Assembly: GCA_023410905.1 (NCBI GenBank)
Contig: JAEYPL010000064.1
Location: 73,347 to 137,346, forward strand
Direction: 5' to 3'
Length of the DNA stretch: 64,000 nucleotides
From: Pseudomonadota bacterium
GTDB taxonomy: Bacteria; Pseudomonadota; Alphaproteobacteria; Rhizobiales; Hyphomicrobiaceae
The notes below the pieces were generated by a model. That model was not told the DNA's origin and ran no database searches. It was given only the letters and a program-made list of their open reading frames with translations. The translations under genes and the position numbers were made by a program. The stretch's first letter is position 1. Each line of letters starts with the position of its first letter. Positions 8,977-17,328 of the stretch are shown one piece after another.

Positions 8977-9810
8977 CAATCGCCCTTCAATATCTACAAT
9001 CCTGTCTATGGCCAGACCGCATTCTACCTCAACCCGCTGGCCACAAATCCTGCGGATCTCTTCGTTCCGGTGAACGACATCCCGATCCTGGATCGAGCAA
9101 CCGAGACGCAGATCCAGCGCGGCATCTACATTCAAGACTAGATCAAGTTCGGCAACTGGACGGCTGTTTTGGCCTGCGGCAGGACTGGCTCAGCATGGGC
9201 TATGTCGGCAGCGACACGCAGAAGGAAAGCGAGCTCACGGGCCGCGCCGGTCTGATGTATGCCTTCGACTTCGGCCTCACGCCCTACATCAGCTACTCGC
9301 AGGCATTTGCAGCGCAGCCGGGCAATCAGGTGAAGGACAATCCGTTCGATCCAGCCGAGGTCGCGAGGCCGGCAGCACCGCTCAAGGGTGAACAGTTCGA
9401 GGTCGGCTTCAAGTATCAGATGCCCGGCAGGCCGGTGATCATCAATGCTGCATACTTCGATCTGAAGGAAGAAAATCGCCTGGTTTCCGATCTTCTGACG
9501 CAGATCTCGCAGCAGGGCGCAACCGCGCGCATCCGCGGCGTCGAGCTGGAAGCCGTCGGGCGCGTGACGGAGAACATCAGGCTCATGGCGTCGTACACAT
9601 ACATGGACGCCAAGTACGAAGAGCACTTCAATGCCTTCGAGGCCGGGACTCCCGTCGAAGGCGTGCCGCGCCATATGGCGGCGCTCTGGGGCGTCTACAC
9701 GCAGACCGAAGGGATGCTCAAGGGCTTCTCTATCGGTCGCGGTGTGCGCTACATCGGCGAGTCCAAGGACTATGGTGTGCTCCTGAACGGAACTCTAGGC
9801 GACGGCACAC
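8977..9810 (+). pseudogene. TonB-dependent siderophore receptor, C-terminal relic with stop and frameshift
   Basis: The N-terminus is missing. The relic begins abruptly near 8977 (SPFNIYNPVYGQTAFYLNP) and reads to RGIYIQD before a TAG at 9139-9141. Receptors of this family usually have Gln at that place. A one-base loss near 9167-9172 (GTTTTGGCC where GTTTTGGGCC would restore the frame) then shifts reading to LRQDWLSMGY. The C-terminal barrel strands continue in the new frame (YISYSQAFAAQPGN, YTYMDAKYEE, IGRGVRYIGES). It then runs without a stop into an unrelated membrane protein. The 484-codon open frame from 8883 is therefore a chimera, not a gene. Confidence 0.82.
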
Positions 9811-10337
9811 CGCTCGGTGATGGAGGCCTGGAGACGGGAAGCTTCGGACAGCAGATTCTTGGCGCCATTCAGCCGTTGCACTTCGGCTGGTTTGGCGGAT
9901 TGCCGGTTAAGATCCTCTATGGCCTGCTCGGGCTCGCGCTGACGATCGTCACGCACAGCGGCGTGACAATCTGGCTCGCGCGTCGTCGCGACAAAGGGCA
10001 ACCGGCAGAGCGATGGGAGCGCATTTGGGCGGCCGTCGCCTGGGGACAGCCACTCGCGCTCGCCGCTGCGGCATTGGGAGCGCTGCTCCTCGCCGAGCAG
10101 ACCATTCTGCCCATCTATCTGGCCTATACGATATTGGCGCTCGTGCTTGCCCTTCGCTTACCTTTCGGCGAAAGCACAGCGCGCATCCTGCGCACGACCT
10201 GCGCCATATTGATTTGCGCGGTCGTGGCGGTACACGCCTACATCTGGGCTGCGCGTGCTACCGACATGATGGCTTGGGGCGTCACCGCTGCATTGCTGAT
10301 TGCCGCACTGGTGCTCATGCTGCGCCGGCGCGCATAA
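9811..10337 (+). pseudogene. PepSY-associated membrane protein, C-terminal relic
   Basis: After about 9810 the receptor sequence changes to the C-terminal part of a PepSY-TM protein: IQPLHFGWFGGLPVKILYG, then ALTIVTHSGVTIWLARR, followed by four hydrophobic helices and the natural end LMLRRRA. The N-terminal two thirds of the protein are missing. Such proteins are often encoded beside siderophore receptors, so the fusion probably came from a deletion inside one iron-uptake operon. The exact junction cannot be fixed by eye; it lies between about 9780 and 9850. No function is expected. Confidence 0.75.
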
Positions 10338-10444
10338 TCGATGCCTTGCGAGTCAAGAGGTTTTGAACCCCGTGGCTGCCGTCACGGACGGGACATTGTG
10401 GCTCTTGCGGGCTGGCAGGCTGCCTGATGGCCTGCGTAGCTCGT

Positions 10445-11917
10445 CTAGAACGAGCCGCCGGTCCTGAAGTCATCGCTGTCATTGCTGGACGGGCCAGGCA
10501 GCGGGCTGCTCCAGTCACCGCGCGTATCCGGCCGGCGCCACTCGCCGCCCCGGGCGCCGTTGCCACCGTCGCCGCCGGGGATCGGAAATGGAAAGGGAAA
10601 GGTCGGCGCCCCAAAATCCGGACGACCGCGCGATCTGCGGGTACCAAAACCGCCTCTCAGAACGTCCCAGAGTATGCCGCTTCGCACGACGCCCTCGATG
10701 ACCTGCGCGAGAATTTTTCCGATCTCGCTCTCGTTGCCGAATGTCGCGTTCGGATGATCGTAGCCGGAAGAGCGGAAGCGGTCGCGGACCTGCTCCATGT
10801 CGAGGCGCCGCTGAGCGAGCGATTGCGCAGCCTTTCGCAGATTAGTGATCTCCTCCTGTACCCGTGTGAGCCGCCCATTGAGGCTATCGATGCGCTCCAC
10901 GATACGATCGTCGTTCTCGGTCGCTGTGCGTCGCGCCTCCTGCTGGAGTGTGCGAATGCTGTCCTGCGCGTCGGCGTCGGCAATGGTCTGGAGCGCGTCG
11001 CTATAGCTCTTGTCGCCGGTGCCGCTGACGAGATCCGCTTGTTGGGCTTCGATATCGCGCAGCAGATTGCGCTTCTTCTCCGCCGTTGCATCCGCTGCGG
11101 ACAAGCGATAGCGAGCTTCGGCGAGCGTCCGCTCTTTCGGTTCGATACCGGCCGCAACCATGGCCTGGCGCTCGACGCCCGCAAGGCTGGCCTTCATGTC
11201 GTCGGCACCCTGGCGCTGGCGTCGCGCGTGCTCGCGCAGGCGCACGGGAATTTCCGTCAGCATGTAGTAGCTTGGACGCACGTCCACGAAGCCGATGAAC
11301 TGCGCGACGAGGTCGTCCATGTATCGCGTGAAGCCAGTCGACGCATAGGCGCCCGTTCCGTAGTTGTTACGCCAGAGATAGGCGAACAGCGGATCGTCGT
11401 CATAGGGCTTGCGCTTCTCGGCGAGCTCCGTCTCGGATTGAGATGCTTTCTTCTCGGCCTCGACGGCGATGGAATCCGCCTTGTCGAATGTTTCGCGCAC
11501 TTCCTTCCATGCAGCCGTCTCGCGAACGTGCGCCTCGGCTTCCGAGCGAACGATATCGACCGCCTCGACCGCATCCTCGACAGCGGCAGCGGCGACCTCG
11601 CGCTCGCCTTTAGCGCGTTCGACCTCGGTGATCGCCTGCTCGCGCTGCTCGTGCAGAGTATTGAGACGCAAGCGGCGGCTCTCGAGAATGCGCAGCGCCC
11701 GCTGCTCGGCGGCGTCGAGATTGCGGACGAGGCGGCCCGCCTCGATTTCATCGAGCTTGATGCGCGCCAGCTCGCGGTGCGCGTTCGCCTTGTCGCGTGC
11801 CAGCGCCTCAGCGTCTGCGACAGCCGAGCTGAGAGAAGAATCGAGCTGGCCTTCTTCCTGGCGCAGCCTCGATATCCCGCCTTCGATTTCACCCAGTGTT
11901 TTGCGCCCGCTCCACAT
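10445..11917 (-). CDS. Coiled-coil protein with Gly/Pro-rich tail, unknown function
   Basis: 490 residues and no recognised catalytic domain. Residues about 1-165 and 225-390 are long charged helices with heptad-like spacing (for example EEITNLRKAAQSLAQRR), so coiled coil is likely. Between them is a more globular stretch with DDDPLFAYLWRNNYGTGAY and SYYMLTEIP. The last 65 residues are rich in Gly, Pro, Arg and Asp and look disordered. There is no signal peptide or membrane segment. It begins 6 bases after the DUF6384-like gene and is the last gene of the MoxR/VWA set. An SMC-like or scaffold role is only a guess. Confidence 0.72.
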   Translation of the reverse strand: MWSGRKTLGEIEGGISRLRQEEGQLDSSLSSAVADAEALARDKANAHRELARIKLDEIEAGRLVRNLDAAEQRALRILESRRLRLNTLHEQREQAITEVERAKGEREVAAAAVEDAVEAVDIVRSEAEAHVRETAAWKEVRETFDKADSIAVEAEKKASQSETELAEKRKPYDDDPLFAYLWRNNYGTGAYASTGFTRYMDDLVAQFIGFVDVRPSYYMLTEIPVRLREHARRQRQGADDMKASLAGVERQAMVAAGIEPKERTLAEARYRLSAADATAEKKRNLLRDIEAQQADLVSGTGDKSYSDALQTIADADAQDSIRTLQQEARRTATENDDRIVERIDSLNGRLTRVQEEITNLRKAAQSLAQRRLDMEQVRDRFRSSGYDHPNATFGNESEIGKILAQVIEGVVRSGILWDVLRGGFGTRRSRGRPDFGAPTFPFPFPIPGGDGGNGARGGEWRRPDTRGDWSSPLPGPSSNDSDDFRTGGSF

Positions 11918-11923
11918 GCCCTG

Positions 11924-12862
11924 CTACCACTTCGTGATGGCGCCATCGTCGTGGGCCATGAGGTATTCGATCTTGAGTGTACCGCGGCGCTTCACGCCAA
12001 ACTGATTGCGCTGGACGATACCGTCATCGCGTTTGTCCTGGGACACGGCCGACCACGTCGCCTCCGGCACGCGTACGCCGAACTTGTCGACGACCGAGAT
12101 CTCGCCAGTCTCCTCGCTGCGGACCGGCAGCTTGATCTTGCGCCCGTCAGTCGTGATCGGCTCTACGATCAGATAGTAGTTGCGTGTCGTGGTGCTGCGC
12201 GGGGGCTGGCGCCACACGCCGGTCGTATCGCCAGGCCGGGAGACGATCGTCAGCGTGTATTCGAGCAGCAGATCGTTGCGCAGCTTATCGAGATCCTTGG
12301 AGATGCGCGACATCTCGGCGCCGTTCTTGTCACGGATGGCGCGCTCTCCGTCGGCCAGCAGGCGATCCGCCTGAGGCTTGACCTCCGGATCCGTCGCGAT
12401 CCCCACGATGTCCGCGTGCGCGCTGCGAATGCTTTTCGGCAGAGTTTCGTTGATTTCAATACGTGTCTGCTCAGCCGATATCTGCGCCGGGCGCATCACC
12501 GAGTAGCACTGATAGCCGCCGGCGATGCCGAGGAGGCCGAGCGCCACTGCAGCGATCTTCCCGTAGCGGCATCGTCCGACCCAGACTTCGAGCATTGTCC
12601 GCCGCCATGAGCGCGGCGGCGGCACATAGGTGAAGCGGCTCTCCTTGAGTGCGCGGACACCCTCCTTGAGGACACTGTCGGAGACCTCGATGCCCTGCTG
12701 GCGGTAAATCTCACGCAGGCGGTTGACGAGATCGGCCTCGCGGTCAGGCTCATTGATCTCACGGCGCACGAGATCATCGCGATGGCGTATGGTGTCCACC
12801 ACATCCATCGCGATCATCAGGTCATCGAGCGTGTGCGACTTGCTCGCCGTCTGCTCCGCCAT
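11924..12862 (-). CDS. DUF6384-like single-pass membrane protein
   Basis: 312 residues. The N-terminal domain starts TLDDLMIAMDVVDTIRHRDD (11-30) and continues with RLREIYRQQGIEVSD (48-62), features I associate with DUF6384. A single transmembrane helix lies at about 101-120. The C-terminal part contains helical linkers and a beta-rich domain (NYYLIVEPITTDGRKIKLPV) that would lie on the other side of the membrane. No function is known for the family. It sits 35 bases downstream of the TelA-like gene and 6 bases upstream of the coiled-coil gene, so it is probably the membrane anchor of the complex these genes encode. Confidence 0.72.
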   Translation of the reverse strand: MAEQTASKSHTLDDLMIAMDVVDTIRHRDDLVRREINEPDREADLVNRLREIYRQQGIEVSDSVLKEGVRALKESRFTYVPPPRSWRRTMLEVWVGRCRYGKIAAVALGLLGIAGGYQCYSVMRPAQISAEQTRIEINETLPKSIRSAHADIVGIATDPEVKPQADRLLADGERAIRDKNGAEMSRISKDLDKLRNDLLLEYTLTIVSRPGDTTGVWRQPPRSTTTRNYYLIVEPITTDGRKIKLPVRSEETGEISVVDKFGVRVPEATWSAVSQDKRDDGIVQRNQFGVKRRGTLKIEYLMAHDDGAITKW

Positions 12863-12897
12863 TCGTTGCGCCTATTCCTCGGCGGGCAATCTCGCCC

Positions 12898-14076
12898 TCA
12901 GCCTGGCCCCGGCAAAGCATCGACCTGCGCGGCAATTCGCGCCACGCGCTTCTTGCCATCCTCGACTGCCTGACGGATCTCGGCGGAATTCTGTGTCGCC
13001 AGCTTACGCATCTCGGCGATGATCTCGCCAGAGCGCTCCTGGAAGCCGACCACGCTTTCGACGAGCTGCTTCACCGCATCCGCCCGAATTGTCGGTCCGT
13101 ATCCGGCCCTGACGGCTGCATCCTGCACCTTGTCGCCGACCTTCGCGAGATCCTCGAGGCTTTTCGACATGCCTTCCTTCATCGCTTCGAGCGTCTTGGT
13201 CGACTCATGAAGGCCGAACATGCCGGTAAACGACGCCTTGAGTGCGGTCAGCACGCTGTCGTTGGTCGAGAAGAACGAAACCGCCTGGCTGTAGACGCGC
13301 TCCTTGGTCGAAGTGAGCTGCATCAGGCGCGCCATGATGACCTCGGACGTATTGTAGCCGATCGTCATGTTGTCCGAGAGATCCTTGGCGATCTGGAACC
13401 TCTTCTCCTCCTCCTGCGTACGGCGCAGCTCCTCGTCGCGCGCAAGTTCGAGTTTGGCCCGCTCGGCCGGCTCGGTGCCGGCGAACCCCGCCACGCTCGA
13501 CGACGCCGCATCGAGTGCCTTCTTGGCGACGTCGAGCTTCTCCTGCGCGTGGCCGAGAATTTCGAGCCCCATCACCTCGGCGTGCTTCAGCGCGCCGCGA
13601 TAGTCGCGATAGGCATCGAGAATTTTCGCCTCGCGCTCGATCTGGTTCTTCGTCTCCTTGGTCACGGAGAGATAGACGTCGCGGATCTTGTCGAAGCGGT
13701 CGGCGATATCGCCGCGCGCGATCTTCATCCAGATGTTACTGCCGCGCTCGAGGAGGTCGATCTTCCCGTCCTCGACCTGATCGACCAGGCGGCGGGAATC
13801 GTCGCGAATGGAATTAAAGCCGTTCGTAATCTGCTCGTAGCGAGTGCCGATCTCCATTTTCGACGTCTGGTCGCGAACGACCTCGTTGAAGACCTCGCCC
13901 TGCGCGAGCGTGCGTGCAATGACGGCGACCTTGTCCTTGTCGAGATCGGCAATCTTTTCGAGCAGCGCGTTGATCGGCGACGGCTCCACCTTGGTCGGCA
14001 TCAGCCCCATGTCGCGCAGAGCGCCAGAGGCCTTCTCGAGGTATTGGATAGGGGTCTTTGCGGGAACGCTCGACAT
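12898..14076 (-). CDS. Helical protein resembling TelA (toxic-anion-resistance family), remote similarity
   Basis: About 392 residues from ATG 14076, which has GGGAGG six bases upstream; an in-frame start at 14139 has no such site. The protein is nearly all helix. Its layout recalls TelA: an early INALLEKIADLDKD segment, a central helical hairpin, and a conserved-looking NMTIGYNTSEVIMARLMQLT region about two thirds along. TelA proteins belong to tellurite/stress (Ter) systems often encoded with MoxR and VWA proteins. The similarity is my judgement from sequence shape. There is no signal peptide. A 133-base gap separates it from the LCCL gene upstream; that gap could hold a second promoter. 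Confidence 0.6.
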   Translation of the reverse strand: MSSVPAKTPIQYLEKASGALRDMGLMPTKVEPSPINALLEKIADLDKDKVAVIARTLAQGEVFNEVVRDQTSKMEIGTRYEQITNGFNSIRDDSRRLVDQVEDGKIDLLERGSNIWMKIARGDIADRFDKIRDVYLSVTKETKNQIEREAKILDAYRDYRGALKHAEVMGLEILGHAQEKLDVAKKALDAASSSVAGFAGTEPAERAKLELARDEELRRTQEEEKRFQIAKDLSDNMTIGYNTSEVIMARLMQLTSTKERVYSQAVSFFSTNDSVLTALKASFTGMFGLHESTKTLEAMKEGMSKSLEDLAKVGDKVQDAAVRAGYGPTIRADAVKQLVESVVGFQERSGEIIAEMRKLATQNSAEIRQAVEDGKKRVARIAAQVDALPGPG

Positions 14077-14209
14077 CTGGACCTCCCAAGGGTGGTGGAG
14101 TGGCTGACACGGCGTGCAGATGGCCAGCCGGGCGCCCATCCGTATACCAACCGATGTGAACTATCGACAGCGCCCGGCAGAATGTCTTTCAACTATACGT
14201 GCATTGGGC

Positions 14210-14596
14210 CTAAACGGCGGAGAGCCTGTAGGCCGTGCCGTAGCGGCCGAAGTCATGGCTGGTGCCCCCGTGGCGCGTCGATCCCTGGAACTGCTGCAGT
14301 GGCGTCACCACGGTGACTTTCACGATCGCCGCCTCGTTCGTCTTTACGAGGCCAGCGTGGACCGCTGCGACGCCGAGGAGAGAGTCGCCGGTGTAGACAT
14401 CCGTACCCCACAGCGGTCCTGCATCCAGACCACGTACGCGGAAGTAATAGCTGGCACCGATCGTATCGCAGAGATCGATCATGTTCGCTGGAGCATCGGA
14501 GGCTAGGAAGCCCTGGTCGAGCAGCTTGCGCAACTGGCGCCGCGAAAGCGCGCCGCGCCGGTCGAAATAGGCGACGAGTTCCTGGACGGCTTTCAT
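14210..14596 (-). CDS. LCCL-domain protein
   Basis: 128 residues. After about 45 residues of helical N-terminus, the rest matches the LCCL fold: PLWGTDVYTGDSLLGVAAVH (61-80), a hydrophobic strand VKVTVVTP, then QFQGSTRHGGTSHDFGRY. LCCL domains were defined in eukaryotic cochlin and Limulus factor C; bacterial copies exist but have no known role. There is no signal peptide, so it would be cytoplasmic, unlike most eukaryotic LCCL proteins. The ATG is 2 bases after the VWA stop, so the genes are almost certainly co-translated. Confidence 0.8.
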   Translation of the reverse strand: MKAVQELVAYFDRRGALSRRQLRKLLDQGFLASDAPANMIDLCDTIGASYYFRVRGLDAGPLWGTDVYTGDSLLGVAAVHAGLVKTNEAAIVKVTVVTPLQQFQGSTRHGGTSHDFGRYGTAYRLSAV

Positions 14597-14598
14597 AG

Positions 14599-15861
14599 CT
14601 AAGTTGCCCTCTGCATGCTTACGACGTGTCCATAGGGTGGCCGAAAGTGCGTGCTCGCCTGCTCGGGGAGAACCCAGAGGACCCCATAGGGCATTCCCTC
14701 CGGCGGATAGACGATGTCGCCATCAGTCACGATCAGGCAGGCGGTGACGCGGGGATCATCGGCGAGCGCCAGCATGGCGGGCGTGAGATCGCTGCCGCCG
14801 TAGCCGCTGATCCTATATCCGGCGAGCTCGCTCGGTGAGAGGAGCTCATCCGATGTCACCGCCGTGTCGCACTGCACGACGCGGATCTCGTCGACGGCGA
14901 CGGCATCGCAGAAATCGGCGACCGCGCCGAGCACCCGGGGAATTTCCTCGGTCATCGAGCCGGAGGTATCGAGCACCACGTTGAGCATCCAGGATTCCCG
15001 CCGACGGCCCGGAAGTACGATGTCGTCGCGGTCTGCGCCACGACGCGACGACCGTGTGAAGGTCCGCTCGCCGGGCGCGACCGACTCCATCCACTTTTGC
15101 AGGCTCAGCTCCCACGGCGTGCGATAGAGGCCGCGCAATGCATCGACGACCTGATGCTCGGCGGCCCCCCCAGCAGCGCCTTTCCCCTTCATCGCGCCCA
15201 TGGCCTTCGCGAGCGCCAGGGCCTTAGCGGCGGCTTCCCGCATGGCCTTGGCGCGCTCGGCCTGCTCCTCCGCGTCATCAGGGAACAGCTCCTGCTCGAG
15301 CTTGTCATCGAGGACGTCGCCCGCGTCCTGCTGGGGCGGTGGAGGCTGTCCGCTCCCCGTGCCGAACACGCGGCGCGCCGTCACAGGTTCACCCTCGAAG
15401 ACGCGTGTCTTTGATGCCATGTGATCCGCATTCCTGCGCATCTCCAGCACGATCTGCTCGGCGGATTTCTCTCGCGCACCCGGCATGTCCAGCCCGCCGG
15501 CGGGGATCGAGGTGAAGCCCAGCTCGACACGCAGAATGTCATTGATGATGTAGTCATGCGCGTAGTTGAACTCGAGCAGCCCGCTGCCCTTGGCGCGATC
15601 ATGCGTCCGCAGTGCGAGATGCAGAAGCTCATGGGCGAGCACGAAGATGAGCTCGTTGTCCTTCAGCCGTGCGGCAAAGTCGGGGTTCACCACCAGCCGG
15701 CCGGAGGCGAACACGCCCATGGTCGGCACCCGCGCGTCTATGCTCACGCGCACGGCCGCGGCAAGCCCGGCGAGATGCGGCAAGGGAGCCGTAACGAGGC
15801 GCAAGCCACGCGCGATCCGGTCCAGCGTTGCGCGCTCGGATGGGACTCTCTGCGTCGTCAC
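14599..15861 (-). CDS. DUF2201-type metallopeptidase-like/VWA protein
   Basis: 420 residues from a GTG at 15861 that overlaps the ATPase stop (GTGA). Domain 1 has a zinc-peptidase-like HELLH (77-81) and the downstream AHDYIINDIL. A linker rich in Ala, Glu and Lys follows (about 180-235). Domain 2 is a von Willebrand A domain with the MIDAS motif DTSGSM (298-303). This matches the DUF2201_N plus VWA-like pair usually encoded next to MoxR ATPases. Such pairs act as chaperone/cofactor-insertion or stress complexes; the target here is unknown. An ATG at 15921 would lie inside the ATPase gene and is less likely. Confidence 0.82.
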   Translation of the reverse strand: MTTQRVPSERATLDRIARGLRLVTAPLPHLAGLAAAVRVSIDARVPTMGVFASGRLVVNPDFAARLKDNELIFVLAHELLHLALRTHDRAKGSGLLEFNYAHDYIINDILRVELGFTSIPAGGLDMPGAREKSAEQIVLEMRRNADHMASKTRVFEGEPVTARRVFGTGSGQPPPPQQDAGDVLDDKLEQELFPDDAEEQAERAKAMREAAAKALALAKAMGAMKGKGAAGGAAEHQVVDALRGLYRTPWELSLQKWMESVAPGERTFTRSSRRGADRDDIVLPGRRRESWMLNVVLDTSGSMTEEIPRVLGAVADFCDAVAVDEIRVVQCDTAVTSDELLSPSELAGYRISGYGGSDLTPAMLALADDPRVTACLIVTDGDIVYPPEGMPYGVLWVLPEQASTHFRPPYGHVVSMQRAT

Positions 15862-16892
15862 AGCGCTGTCACCTGCTTGAGAAGGTCGAACATGGCGCGG
15901 TCGGCCCCGAGTGCCCCCCACGGTTCCACCAGATCGCTGACCACAGTGAGCTGCTGTTCGGGCAACAGCGCACGCAGGAAGCGGTTCACGGTGCGCGGCT
16001 TGATGTGCGACAGCCGCCCGTCGCGGACGTGCTGGCGGATGCAGTTGAGGACGAACCAGCGCGCCGCGTCGGTCTTCGGCAGCAAGTCCGGATGAATGAT
16101 GTAATCCTCGATGGGGCGCATGGTGCCGATCTGCTCCTCGGCGAGCGCGCAGAACACCGCCGCATCCTCCGCCGACAGCCGGCCGAATGCCAGGGCGCGC
16201 CGGGTCTCGCGTGTGAGGATGCCGGCGCGTTCCGCGAGGTCGAGCGCGCGCGAGAGGTGCACCCAGGCGCGCGGCGTCGAGAACGGCACCGGCTCGGCCG
16301 GAACCGGGCGCATAAGCGCATCAGGCATATGGGCAATGAAGTTGCGCACATCCGCGCGCACGCCGCTCTTGACGGCCCATGCCTGCCACTCGTCGACATC
16401 GACCCTGAGGTGGAGGATGGTCACGCGGTTCACCAGCGCCGAGCTCATCGAGCGGACCAGTGCGCGGTCCTGCGCGCGGTTGCCGGCGGCGACAACCCAG
16501 GTGCCGGCAGGAAGCGCGTGCTCACCGATGCGCCGCTCCAGAAGCAGCGAGTAGAAAGCCTTCTGAACGTCCGGCGCACAGGCCGGCAGCTCGTCTAGGA
16601 ATAGGCAGAACGGTTCCGGATTCTCCGGCAGAAGAATGCGCGGCGGGCAGAACACCGAACGCTCGCCGACGATGCGCGGAATACCGCTCACGTCCTCGGG
16701 CGCGATCTGGGTGCCGAGGAGCGACCGGCAGGGCAATCCCGCCTCCGCTGCCGCCTGGGCGACCATCTCCGACTTGCCGACGCCGGGCGGCGACAGGAAG
16801 AGGAAGCTCTGCTCATGTGCCATGCACTGAACCAGCTTCTTGGCTTCGCCGAGCGTGATCGTCTCGTCGTTGGCCGAGCGGATGCTATCCAT
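15858..16892 (-). CDS. MoxR-type AAA+ ATPase
   Basis: 344 residues from ATG 16892 (MDSIRSANDETITLGE), preceded by GGAGG. Walker A is SPPGVGKSE (34-42), Walker B FCLFLDEL (95-102), and a sensor-1 type asparagine is in WVVAAGNRAQDRA. Total length and order fit MoxR-family AAA+ proteins. MoxR ATPases work with VWA partners to remodel or activate target complexes in the cytoplasm. It is the first gene of the minus-strand set and is translationally coupled to the VWA gene. The frame is open to 16979, but the extra residues show no family similarity. Confidence 0.85.
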   Translation of the reverse strand: MDSIRSANDETITLGEAKKLVQCMAHEQSFLFLSPPGVGKSEMVAQAAAEAGLPCRSLLGTQIAPEDVSGIPRIVGERSVFCPPRILLPENPEPFCLFLDELPACAPDVQKAFYSLLLERRIGEHALPAGTWVVAAGNRAQDRALVRSMSSALVNRVTILHLRVDVDEWQAWAVKSGVRADVRNFIAHMPDALMRPVPAEPVPFSTPRAWVHLSRALDLAERAGILTRETRRALAFGRLSAEDAAVFCALAEEQIGTMRPIEDYIIHPDLLPKTDAARWFVLNCIRQHVRDGRLSHIKPRTVNRFLRALLPEQQLTVVSDLVEPWGALGADRAMFDLLKQVTAL

Positions 16893-17328
16893 CGGGGAGG
16901 GACCTCCTGCAGCAACAATCGGCGTGATGTAGGGACGGTGAGCTGCAGTACTAGACCTGCCGCGAAAATATTCCTGCAAACATGGCCGGGCGATAAATGG
17001 CCGTTCATCTATTGCGACCAGCGCGCCCGGCCAAGAGAGGTTGCGTCCGCTTCTGATGCTGTGGATAGCATTCTTTACCCAGTCCGAAGACGGGCATGGC
17101 TGCAGTGGCGTGCGCCATCGAGGTCGATGACGTCATGGAGATTGCCGACGATCGAGATCTGATGGTTGACGAAGCCCATCCGATCCCGGACGTGACCGCC
17201 GGTGCGGAAATTACCGCCGGTCGCGCTTACCTGGACGGCAGCTATTCGGAGTGGCTGTGCGAGAACGCCCAATGCACCGGCTTCCGGAGCGAGCGAAGCG
17301 CTTCACGTGCCCATGCGAGCCCTGACCG
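16893..17328. other. Gene-free stretch upstream of the MoxR gene
   Basis: About 430 bases between the MoxR start and the aldehyde dehydrogenase stop. It should hold the promoter of the MoxR/VWA set. Short open frames on both strands (for example 17096-17377 plus and 17075-17272 minus) show no recognisable protein pattern and no good ribosome sites. I see no repeat or terminator with a U-tract. Confidence 0.5.

Noticed and set aside
8883..10337. A 484-codon open frame that looks like a membrane receptor.
   Set aside because: Its parts come from two unrelated proteins and a junk start, so it is a relic fusion, not a gene.
10427..12610. A 727-codon plus-strand open frame opposite the coiled-coil gene.
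   Set aside because: It is the antisense shadow of the minus-strand genes, with no ribosome site and no protein-like motifs.
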